From: Rhabditoides inermis
Taxonomy: Eukaryota; Nematoda; Chromadorea; Rhabditida; Rhabditidae
DNA: 64,000 nucleotides
NCBI GenBank assembly: GCA_963966185.1
Contig: CAWZYM010000301.1
Coordinates: forward strand, 1,106,001 to 1,170,000
Reading direction: 5' to 3'
Shown: positions 46,889 through 59,138 of the stretch, in pieces
Layout: every line of letters begins with the position of its first letter
Numbering within the stretch: the stretch's first letter is position 1
Notes under the pieces: model-generated
What the model was told of the DNA's origin: nothing
Seen by the model: the letters and a program-made list of their open reading frames with translations, nothing else
Databases searched by the model: none
Position numbers and translations under genes: made by a program

Positions 46889-49800
46889 TCAGACCTCCTT
46901 GGTGACCATCTCGGAGACTCCCCCGATGAGTGTGATGCCCCACTTCCACCATCCGACAGCCACGTGCGGCTGCTGGCGTCGCTCGGCTATCAACTCCCGC
47001 AGCTGCGTCATCGTGTCTGACGCTTGGTGGGGGCCTGCAACACAGGAGATCATCACATTCTCTTCCTCCCTGCCTACCATGTGCATGGTGGCTGGCCACT
47101 GTCATCTCCATATTCGCACCACTAGACGGGTCGTGCGGACTGCCAGCCTAGAAACAGTCTTCTATTATGATTATAAACAAGAACACTCACGTGCTGCATC
47201 GCCACCCAGAACTCTCGCTTGGCGGGCGCCTCGAAACCATAGGTGAGGAAGACAAAATACGTGGGCCTGAAACCAAAACAATCATCCCTCCCTCCCTCCC
47301 TCTCCCTCTTTCTCGTTCTATCTCTTCCTCCCTCCTCCCTCTCTCTCCCTCTCTCTCCCTCCCTCCCTCCTTCCCACCTCCTTCCGAACTCGTCGACATC
47401 GATGTCGGTGAATGACCACGAGTGCAGATCGTACCCTGCGAGGGGAGTCACTCGAACAGACATCTTGTCGTACCCGCCAGTCAACTGAAACAATACATTT
47501 AAAACTACTTCATCTCAAAAACAAAACACGACGTAACCGTAAACCAGTTGACCTAATGAGGTACCTCTCCAACTCATTTTTTTTCAGTTTTCCGATATAC
47601 GAATGTGAGATGCGGCCGCGAAAGTAGCCCACCTCGAAGGTCATGTTGAGGATGTTGCCAGTTAGCTTCTTGCTGAGTGCCTTGAAGTGGATGGGATGCG
47701 GGATGTGCGCCTTCGAAGGCACAGGCACCCACAGGGACTCCCTGCAAACAAGAGATGCATATTCACATAACAACAATACGCTTCACACAATCACTAACTA
47801 CCACTGCCATCATTTTCCACAATGAGCCGCAGCTTCATACATCTCAACATGATGCAGATCTCATAAAACATGCGCCACCCACAGCCTAATAAGAAGCGTG
47901 CTTGCGCACAAATTGTTCCTAGAGAATTGGAGAGGAAGAATTGAAGAAGAATGAGCTCGACTCATACACATAGTAACAAAACGTTGCACACACTCACAAA
48001 CTATCACCGCCACCATGTACCACAATACTCCTCAGCTTCACTTATCTAATCCCAAGCACTCGACTCACTCTGGCGGGAACAGCTCGTGAATGGCCGTGTA
48101 GTAGGGCATGCGACAGTATTCGTCCCGGATGCCAGTGCAGTTCGGACGAGAGCTGCCCTGCAATAAACACAATATCTTTTTTTAGAACAAAATATTTGCC
48201 CCCCCCCCCAAATCAGCACCTCTCAACTTATAGACCTGTTTTTGTTACCATCATTTTTTTTTCGCCCATCCATTTGACAGGGCGGCGCGGTAATTACAAT
48301 AAAACAACCACCTGTCGGTACACATTGGCAAAATCCCTCTCATCAGAAATTCTAAACGATACGTGACGGCGTAGAAAGACACACATACACAATCATCAAG
48401 TACGTCTACATAATCGTAGATTCGTAGACTGTAGTCAACATTCGGTGTTTTCTGTTTTATTTTCACTGTGTTTTTTCATACCGTATGTCATTGCTCATTA
48501 TGCGGTCTTGCACTGTTTCACCATGTGTACACGGTAACAAACTCATTATTATTATTAAAACATCTGAAAAGCGGCGTTCCCCCACATAGAACTAGCACAC
48601 TAGCAGCTGATATCCAGATATCGTACTTATGAATGTAATAATGCTGATATCCAGATATCGTACTTATGAATGTAATAATTATTAAAACATCTGAAAAGCG
48701 GCGTTCCCCCACATAGAACTAGCACACTAGCAGCTGATATCCAGATATCGTACTTATGAATGTAATAAGCAGCTGATATCCAGATATCGTACTTATGAAT
48801 GTAATAATTATTAAAACATCTGAAAAGCGGCGTTCCCCCACATAGAACTAGCACACTAGCAGCTGATATCAGTCTGGTCTGTTCTCTGTGTGGAGAGAGG
48901 TGGCTCTGCTGTGTGTGTGATCCAGGTGTGCGTGCGCACCGGTCACTCAGCATCCCCTCTGGTCTGTGATACCAGTTGATAAGGAGGAGGCGCGGACGGC
49001 CCCTGCCTGGCGAGAGAGAGTCAGTCTGGTCTGTTCTCTGTGTGGAGAGAGGTGGCTCTGCTGTGTGTGTGATCCAGGTGTGCGTGCGCACCGGTCACTC
49101 AGCATCCCCTCTGGTCTGTGATACCAGTTGATAAGGAGGAGGCGCGGACGGCCCCTGCCTGGCGAGAGAGAGTCAGTCTGGTCTGTTCTCTGTGTGGAGA
49201 GAGGTGGCTCTGCTGTGTGTGTGATCCAGGTGTGCGTGCGCACCGGTCACTCAGCATCCCCTCTGGTCTGTGATACCAGTTGATAAGGAGGAGGCGCGGA
49301 CGGCCCCTGCCTGGCGAGAGAGAGTCAGTCTGGTCTGTTCTCTGTGTGGAGAGAGGTGGCTCTGCTGTGTGTGTGATCCAGGTGTGCGTGCGCACCGGTC
49401 ACTCAGCATCCCCTCTGGTCTGTGATACCAGTTGATAAGGAGGAGGCGCGGACGGCCCCTGCCTGGCGAGAGAGAGTCAGTCTGGTCTGTTCTCTGTGTG
49501 GAGAGAGGTGGCTCTGCTGTGTGTGTGATCCAGGTGTGCGTGCGCACCGGTCACTCAGCATCCCCTCTGGTCTGTGATACCAGTTGATAAGGAGGAGGCG
49601 CGGACGGCCCCTGCCTGGCGAGAGAGAGTCAGTCTGGTCTGTTCTCTGTGTGGAGAGAGGTGGCTCTGCTGTGTGTGTGATCCAGGTGTGCGTGCGCACC
49701 GGTCACTCAGCATCCCCTCTGGTCTGTGATACCAGTTGATAAGGAGGAGGCGCGGACGGCCCCTGCCTGGCGAGAGAGAGTCAGTCTGGTCTGTTCTCTG

Positions 49801-52800
49801 TGTGGAGAGAGGTGGCTCTGCTGTGTGTGTGATCCAGGTGTGCGTGCGCACCGGTCACTCAGCATCCCCTCTGGTCTGTGATACCAGTTGATAAGGAGGA
49901 GGCGCGGACGGCCCCTGCCTGGCGAGAGAGAGTCAGTCTGGTCTGTTCTCTGTGTGGAGAGAGGTGGCTCTGCTGTGTGTGTGATCCAGGTGTGCGTGCG
50001 CACCGGTCACTCAGCATCCCCTCTGGTCTGTGATACCAGTTGATAAGGAGGAGGCGCGGACGGCCCCTGCCTCGTGCATGTCGTCGAACAAGAGCGTAAT
50101 GGAGAAAATGAATGGAAATGGAGATGGGCCGGGAACAAGTGCGAGTTGTGCAGTGTGTATGGGTCACTTGGGGGAGAATGTGATTGCATGTGCAACATGC
50201 TGGAACAAAACCCATGGGAGATGTACGGGAATGACGAGGGAAGAGAGAAAGAGGGTTGAGAAGGGAATGACATCATGGGTGTGTTCTGAGTGTGAACTAC
50301 ATGGCAGTCACTCAACTCTTCCCGATCTCGATGGACTTTTCTTTGACAGTCCGCTCACTCGCCCTAAGGGAAAACGAGCTGTGCTGGAGAGTGTCGTAGT
50401 AGAGACGGGAGAGAGTGAGCCCCATTGTGTACGCATGATATCACTGAATATCAACGGATTGAGAGGGAAGATAGATGATCTGAGGAGAGTGGCGGATACG
50501 TACAAACCGCATGTTATTGGAGTACAAGAAACGAAGTTGGACAATGCGATCGAGAGCAAAGAACTGAAAGTGGCCGGATATGAACTGTTCCGGAAGGACC
50601 GGGCAGCGGGAGGAGGAGGAGTGGCACTGTATGTGAACAGTGCGTTGCGCCCCTCGCTGGTGAAGGAAGAGACTTCTTTGGAAGTAGTGGCGGTGAAATG
50701 CAGGGGAGAGAAAAGGAGTCAGTTCGTGGTGGCCTCGGTCTACCGTAGCCCGACTAGAGCTATGTCGGCAGCTAAGATTGAGGAGTTTGTGGATGAGCTG
50801 GACTCGTGGCTATCTCAGAGAGATACATCGATGGATGTGATTATCGGAGGAGATATGAATGTGTGTTGGAACAATAGTGAGTCGGCGAACCTCAAGGAGG
50901 TGTGCGCTGAACACTCGATGAAACAAGTCGTTTCACACGTGACACATCGAAACCGATTGATTGATATTATGATGGTGAGCAGGCGAGTGAGGATAGCTGG
51001 AGTGAAGCACCTCGCGCCTGTCGAGAAAGAACATGAACCCATTATGGTTGACACATGCATTCGATGCGAGAATCGAAAGGAGAAGCCAGTGAAGGGCTAC
51101 GATTTCAAGAAAGCAAACTGGACGGGTCTGATAGAGTTTCTTGGAAAAGAAGTGCGATGTGAGTGGATAGAGGATAGGAGTCTGTCGATTGATGACATGT
51201 GGAGAAAGTTTGTGGATGTGGTTAAAGAGGGTATGCAGAAGTGGATACCGCTCAAAACATTCCGCAGGAGAAGAGGGTGCGAGTGGATGAGTGAGAGTGT
51301 CAAGACTTTGCAGCGGCGGAAAGACGCACTGCACAAGTTGAGCAAGGAAAGGGGAGACAGCGAGGCAAAAGCTGCGTTCAGACATGCTCGAAAACAGCTG
51401 GCTAAAGAGACAGCCAACGAGAAGAAGAATTTCTTTGATAAGAAGTTTGCCTCTGTAGAGAGTCCCACAGATTTCTGGAAGACGATTGAGTGTCTGACAG
51501 GGAAAACGAAGGGCAAGGAAATCCCCGATCTGATTGACTCGAATGGGAAGATGGCTGTGTCAGATCAGCAGAAGGCAGACATGCTCATGGAGCAGTTTGT
51601 CAAGGTGGGAAACACAATAGAAAGTGAGATGCCGGAGATTGCATCGGATGCGGAGAGAATCCCTCCCTGCCCGAGAGAGTTTGTGGAGAAGTACATACGA
51701 GAGGCATCCGAGCAGAAAGCAAGTGGAATAGATGGAATAACTGTGCGGTTGTTGAAGAGGTGTGTGAAACCATTGACTGCGCCAATCGTGGCTATGATCA
51801 ATCGGTGTCTACACGAGGAGAAGTTCCCTCGGGGATGGAAGGAAGCGGTGATATCACCTATTCAGAAAGTGGAACACCCACAGCACCCAGTCGATTTCCG
51901 ACCGGTGTCACTGCTGCCTATTGTGAGCAAGATAGCAGAAGAGTACGTGTTTGGAATGATGGTTGGAGAGGTTGACCGGAAGCTGTCTCCGAATCAGTTC
52001 GGATTCCGGAAGGGAAGGAGCACTGTGGACGCGGTACTGAGTTTCCAGTATGGAATGAGTGAATGCCTGCAGAGTTGTAAGAGGAAGGCTGCTCGGGCGG
52101 TTGCAGTGTTTTTCGATATTTCGAAAGCATTCGATACGATCCCTCTTGAACTTTTGGTAAATGTTCTAAGACATGAATTCAATCTCGCAGATTCGTATCT
52201 CAGATTGATAAAAGATTATCTGTCTAACAGGAGGATGCGAGTGCGAGTGAACGGGACCCTGAGTGAAGAGAAAGAGGTTGTGAGTGGAGTCCCACAGGGA
52301 AGTATCCTCGGACCACTTCTATTCAATTGTTACGTGAATCGAGTGGGGTCGATACAATTGAATGAAGGGGCGCGCATTGTTCAATACGCCGACGATACGG
52401 TATATGTCTCTCGGTATCTTACCGATGGAGACAAGGAGAATGCACAAAACGATGTGGAGAAGCTGAGTGGGCTCTTCTCAGAGATGGGAATGAAGCTGAA
52501 TGCGGGAAAATGCAAGGTGATTCGATTGGGAGTGTATGAGAAGGAACCAGATTTTGAGGTGAATCTGCATATTGGTGGAACAGAGCTCGAGTGTACTAGC
52601 AAGTACAAATATCTCGGAGTGGCAATTGATCCACTGATGAACTTCAGTGGTCACGTGGCTGAGAGGGTGACGAAGGCTCGCCAAGCTATTGGTGCTTTGG
52701 TGCGAACTATGAGGAAGTGGGCTCCTCGAAGCGCCTTCGAGAGAGTGTACAAGGCGTGTATTGAGCCAGGACTGCTATATGCAGCAGAAGGATGGTTTCC

Positions 52801-53401
52801 TGCAAACGAGACAGACAGGGCAAGACTCGAAAGAGTGAATGTGCATGCAGCCAGGCTGGCGCAGAATGATTTCACGTCATCGGATGGCCGAGTGCTAGAG
52901 AAGGCTAAGTGGAACACGGTGAAGAAGACCGTGAGCGAAAGAAGAAGGGTGCTCATGTGGAATTATGTGAACGGAGTGCGAGCCCCTCCAGATGGAATGC
53001 TGGTCCTGGTGTCGGACAGTGGAGTGAGAAGGACAGCACGCGGTGGCCACTCACTGAGAGTGATGGAGCCTGTGGTGACAAGTGCGAGATTGCACGAATA
53101 CCCGGTGAACGAGTTGAGAAGGCTTTGGAATGCCCTACCGGAGAAGGCTGTATTGGAGGAAACCAAACAGTCGTTCAAGCGTGCTGTCAAGAATCTGTGA
53201 ATTGTGACCGTCGGAGACGGTGTTTTATCTTACTAACAGTTGTGTTTATCGACTAGCGTGCTTATATAGCACGTCAGTTGAACTAATTTAGTTCTCACAG
53301 TCGTTATAATCCAAGGCTCTGTCTTGTTTTCGGCTGAGAACAATTGGTACGGCTATATCCTTGTTACTCTCTATGAGTAGTGAGATAAACGCAATACCAA
53401 C

Positions 53402-53434
<33 letters not shown>

Positions 53435-56400
53435 ATGTTTTGTTAGTCACTGCACGGCAATAAAAACGCCGTTGCTACAGAACAGTCTACAACTGCGTAC
53501 GAATACAAACACATTCACAATCATCATTCACTTGACAACGTTCGAGCTACAATGGTTCTTTTACTGGATGGAGATCTCGAATTTCTTATCACTGGAATCG
53601 TCTATTCTATCATATCACTAATGATGCTACTATTTAATACTGCAATGTTCTATGTGAGTATAAAATGTTTACCTATTCACAACAATGTTTAGATCCTAGC
53701 TACTCAGTATACAAGAACTCAATGGAACATCAGTACCATAAGTATGACTGGCATAGCCATTTTTGACACGATCCAACTCGTGTTTCACTTGGAACTAGCA
53801 CTGCTCATTGTATGTGAGAACACACACGATGTCACTTTCTTGGTAAGTGAGTCATCCCAAATCAAACCATTTGTATATTTGTTATACAAAAATTCAGACC
53901 CCTCTAATGGGTACGTCTTGGGTTGGAATGATTCTCATATCATTTCATCTATGTGTTCACCAGTTTCTCTGTACAATATTTGCTCGAAAATTAAACGTTC
54001 GAAAAATAGTGGAACAGTACTCTAAGGTAATAAAAAACAGAGAAATTTTAACCCATTGCTTCCTATTCTCAGATTGTTCTCATCATTTCCCTTATACTCT
54101 TGGGTGTTCATTGCGTGGGAATCATTCTAACTGATACTAAATACATACTTCTTCCATCCAGCATGGAAATAATATACGATGAATACACTGGCTGGGGACC
54201 ACTGTATTCGCACATGGATGCGTACTCCAATATAGCCGGCTCGTTCGGATGTCTTCCATTCAGTTTAGGTAGGTAGAAGAGCCCTTTATCGAAAGACTAT
54301 TTGCCACACTAGGTATTGTATTAGCACTCAAATGGCTACGAATGATTCCGCCTCGATATGAAATGACCATCATTCTCCAAATTATTTCCAACTCTACGTT
54401 CATGTGTTTCACCACATTCGTTTGGGAATACGACTTGTGGTACGATAATTCATATGGTATGAAATTTTACATCGGCGAAATATGAAATTCACACATTTAG
54501 GTTGGGCATGTCGTCATTTCTTGTGGCCTATTTGGAATGGAATACTCGCAATGACATTTGTTATTGTTACCCGGTAGTTTGCAATATTGTTAATCATATT
54601 TCACATATATAATACACATTTTCAGAATATCAAAGCCGAAAATAACGAGAACGACTAATACTTGAAAATTGCGTTCGCATTTCTATATTCACCCTACCAT
54701 ATCTACTAATACGAAATGTCTTACAGTATCACATATACTTAAGTACAACCTTAATACACATTAGTTCCGTTTGGGACACAAACCATTTTCGAATTATACA
54801 TGTAAAAATAAAGAAACCGACTGTATTGTATTCTCATCCTCTGATTCTATCTAACAGTGCAGAATACATAACTCTAGCGACCTTGATCAGTACATGCTTC
54901 AAACACAGCAAACATATCTTCACAAAACAAATTCAGAGTACTCTTCAAGTCTGTGAAGAGTGCATACTCGCACAGTTCCCTCTCCACATTCCTCTCTCCC
55001 CCTCTGCCCACCTGTAGGAACGAATGCGCGGGCAGGTCGGCGGCTCCGCGGTAGTCGAATGACTGCACGAACAGTCCGTCGTCGGCAGCCACCCGCTCCC
55101 CCGAGAACGAGAAGCGCGTGCGGTGCGTGTGCTGCAATCACCCATCCATGCACACCCCCCGATGCACACCCACCAGTGCGAGCACTCTCCGCAGCCGCGG
55201 CGCGTCCTCGCTGTACTTGTACGGAACGCCCAGCTGGGTGGTGAGAAGGAGGATGCCTGCAACCAGAAGACATCACCCTCCCCACTCGAGCAGCTACTCA
55301 CCAAACAGCGCGAACAGCGCCCATCCGCACTGGATCATATAGTTGATGCGGCGAGACACGTACACCAGATTGTTCTGAAAAAAGCGCATGAGAGAAGACG
55401 AGGGAAGAAGCAAAAGAATGAGAGAGATGGTCATACCGTGAAGAGAACAAATGTGTACGCGATGACGAGTGACAGAGGAGCGATGACAAACTCGGGGTGC
55501 ACGGCCGAACCCAGACGACCTGCAAATGCCAGTATTCACAAATTACTCTTGCAAAACATGACTGCTCTTGCAAAACATGACTATTCAAAACGTCTTCGAA
55601 ACAAGTTGTTTTGTCTGGGTTTGAAGGCGTTTCGAAGTCAGTTGCGAAGGGAGTTTCGTAGAGACTGACCGCTATTTGACACACTTTTTATATAGTAACA
55701 CTAGCGTCACTCACCCATGACGGGAACGAAGAAGTCGACGGAGAGGGAGATGGCATAGCTGGCGAAGACGAGCACGGGCACCGAGCAGACGAGCTGCGAG
55801 TAGAGCAGCACCCGCGGGGAGACGGCTGCAAACCACTCGTTCCTCCTACCAATCAGCCTCAGCGTAATGACGAAATACATAATGAAGAAATGACAAAAAA
55901 ACAATCCATTATATTTGTTGGTTGGTTGTCTTGGCCCGATACTACAACTGCCAACTCGTGGCACTACATTGGTCGACGCCCATCTTCAACTCACCCCTGA
56001 CCAGCCCCGCCCTCTTCATCGTCCATATGAGCGGCTCCTTGAGGAGGGGGAACAGGACGTAGTTGAGGATGAAGAACGACGAAGCCACGCCGCACACTGT
56101 CATTAACTGCAAATCAGATTGGCAATGATACACAGCCAAAAAGTCCCCCTATTTGTGTGTGAAGAAGTAGATCAAACAGTTTAGTTCACACTCACGACGA
56201 GCAAGGTGGCAAAGAAGGCGAGCACACTGTCCGCGTGGACCATCTCGCGGATAGACGGAGAGAGGCGGGACTGAAAGCAAAGAGGGGTGAGAACGGACCA
56301 CAGACCAACCCCTTCCACTATATGTTCATATTCTAGAGAAAGTATAAGTATAAGTAAAATGAGCATCTCGCCTTTCCAGCGGCAAAGTGTGCGTGCACTG

Positions 56401-58167
56401 TGATTCCGACGAGGATGAGAGGGAGGACGTAGAGGGGACCGATCAGCTCCGGCAGCGCGTACCTGCAAGAAACAACACATAATACTACATTTACATAACA
56501 CGCACACTCCATTTCTACACCATTTCCTACAAGATTCCATCAAAACATAACGAGTTGTGGGGGTGACCTGTTGCCATTTGCTTGTGAAAGTATGTGAACA
56601 CCCACTCCCACTCCCCCTCTCCCTCACCATGTCATGACGAGGTCGAGTCCGGCGATGAGTGCGACGAGGGCGAGCATGCCAGCCAGCATAGCCAGCAGGG
56701 CGGCCACGTGGTGCCAGCCGGCACGCACCAGGTCAGACAGCGAGTACACGCCTGCAACAGAAAAGAGGGTATACGGCTGTCTTCGAGCAAGCTTCTGCAC
56801 GCTCATCACTTTTCCCTGAACCCGACTCTTTTTATATTCAGACAGTGTGTTCCTTGAACGTACCAGAGATGCATCTCCAAGCGATGAGAACGAAAGCAGC
56901 GCCGGCAACCGACAGGTTCACCAGGTTACCTGCAGAGAGAAAGCTGGTTACGTAAAATGTGACAACAACAATTGTTAGATCTAGAAATTGTCAGAAGCTT
57001 CACCAATAATACAACTTTTTCGAAAAAAAAGGAGACATTTCATGAAACCCCTATTCTTAAGAACACGGCCTCTGAATCGGGGCGGCTCACTCACCGACGG
57101 CGATCGAGTAGCACATGGTGAAGACACCGACGACGTCGTAGAACACCCACTGGTTCTGCTCCTCGAAAGAGGCAGCCTGCACCAGGTAGGGAGACGATAG
57201 CAACGCCTTCACCACGGCCAGCATGTTCTCTCCGGAACGCTGCAACAACAACATAAAATTTCAAATATCTATTGGTCCAGAACCGCGTGTTTTCAAGCCA
57301 TATGCTCAAAAGAGATAATCCACAAAACGAGTTTCAGAAAATCACTCTCAATGATAAAAAACTTGTTCTTTATTCGAACATCAAAATAATCAATAATTCA
57401 ATACCTGAATAGCTCCGGCTTCGATGCGCCACTCTTCGTCAAACTCCGTGTGGTAGACCCAGCCGTTCTTCGTGTACGCAATGTCCAGGCCTGCAGAGAG
57501 AAGACTCTCTCTCTCTCTCTCTCTCTCCTTCCCTCCCTCTCTCTCTCCCCCCTCTCCCTCTCTCTTTCTCACCCGACACCCTTCCATAGTCTCGGAAGAT
57601 GCGGAAGTCCGTGTCACTGGGGATGACTCCAGACTGGAAAATCTCCTGCGCTAGCACCTACAAAAACGTAGTGAATGACAACGTGATGCATAACAGTGCA
57701 AACTATGTAAGGTGACTAGAGGACACAGCTGCACCGTGTATTCTTCCTTATCCTATTATCTTCCCATTGCTGACCGAGCAGTGTGGGTGCGGGGCGTGTT
57801 CCAGATAGGTGCGAAGCAGCCACGAGTTGCCAGGACCAGCCTGGAAAGGGAACCAAATATGTATTAAATAATAAACAACAATTTAGCGTAATTCATAAAT
57901 ATATGAAAATTGTCTCTAAGAGGTGATCGACAAGGATGTTCTGCTCTTATACCTGGAATAGAATCTCCCTTCCGCCGCTGCCCGTTCCCTCCAGGTTGAT
58001 AAACGCCCTGCAACAAAAGAATACATTTTATATATCTTCATTTTCGAAGGTAACAAAACAGTCAAGGGTATTCATATTTCTGCTTTTCATCAATGTTTCG
58101 AAACAATATTCAATATGCTCAACGCATTTGTAGTTTCCTACTCATATATATAAATAAATAAATAAAT

Positions 58168-58224
<57 letters not shown>

Positions 58225-59102
58225 TTAACAACACCGACCGAATAGTGTGCCTCCAGGGGTGATTCTCGATGAAGCCGTGAGCGCCTTGCAGGAAATTCTC
58301 CTCGGCTGGAAAGAAGGAGAGGATCAGAGAGGATCAGCGACAGCGAGAATGGAACTAGACAGAGACAGACATGACGCACCTCCGTTGAACAGGAACACGA
58401 CATCGTTCTCCAGCGGTTCGCTCGAGTGGGAAAGCACGTCGAGAATCTCCATCATGATGGCACAGGAGACCTGCAACAACCCTTCCCTTCCCTCTCTCCT
58501 CTCTTTCTCTCTTTCTCTCTTTCTCTCTCTCTCTTCCTCCCTCCCTCCCTCTCCCTCCCCTCTCCTCACCGCATCATCCGTGGCTCCCGGTGTGTCAGGC
58601 ATTGTGTCGTAGTGGCAGTTCATGAGCAGTGACTGCTTCGTCGGACCGCTCTTAGGACCGATTCGTACAACCAGGTTCGTGATCTAAAACAAGAGACGAT
58701 ATGACAGAGCAAGTAATGTTGCAAATGTGACCAATTCAAAAAAGGCCAGCTCACCTTATGGTAGCAGAGCGTGAACGAAGATAGGAACCGTAGGTCGAAG
58801 CATCCCGTAGGGCGCTGCACATCCCGTTCGACACGGTTCACTGAAAGCAAGCATGTGTACGGTGTACGCAACGCACTCAGTCACCCACCTCCGAATCTGG
58901 CGGCCGTCTCCTGCACGTCGTCGAAGCGGGACTGCATGATGGAGAAGGCGTGCTTCTGCAAGGCACGCCGTCACATGGACGATATCCACTACCACCCACC
59001 TCGAGAGCCTCGGAGCCGCTCGGACGGGGACCGAGCGCCGTCAACTGCTTGAGTAGAACGCGCGCCCTGCACACGGAATAGGGTCTCTCTCTCCCTCCGA
59101 GT

Positions 59103-59138
<36 letters not shown>

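Noticed and set aside
48869..50072. CRISPR-like array or a repeated 98-residue protein
   Set aside because: The 152-bp units are contiguous with no spacers, the period is not a multiple of three, and the array leads into a LINE. The repeated frames are by-products of the tandem structure.
58119..58403. Protein with Tyr/Ile repeats
   Set aside because: Translation of the TA microsatellite within an ERMP1 intron.
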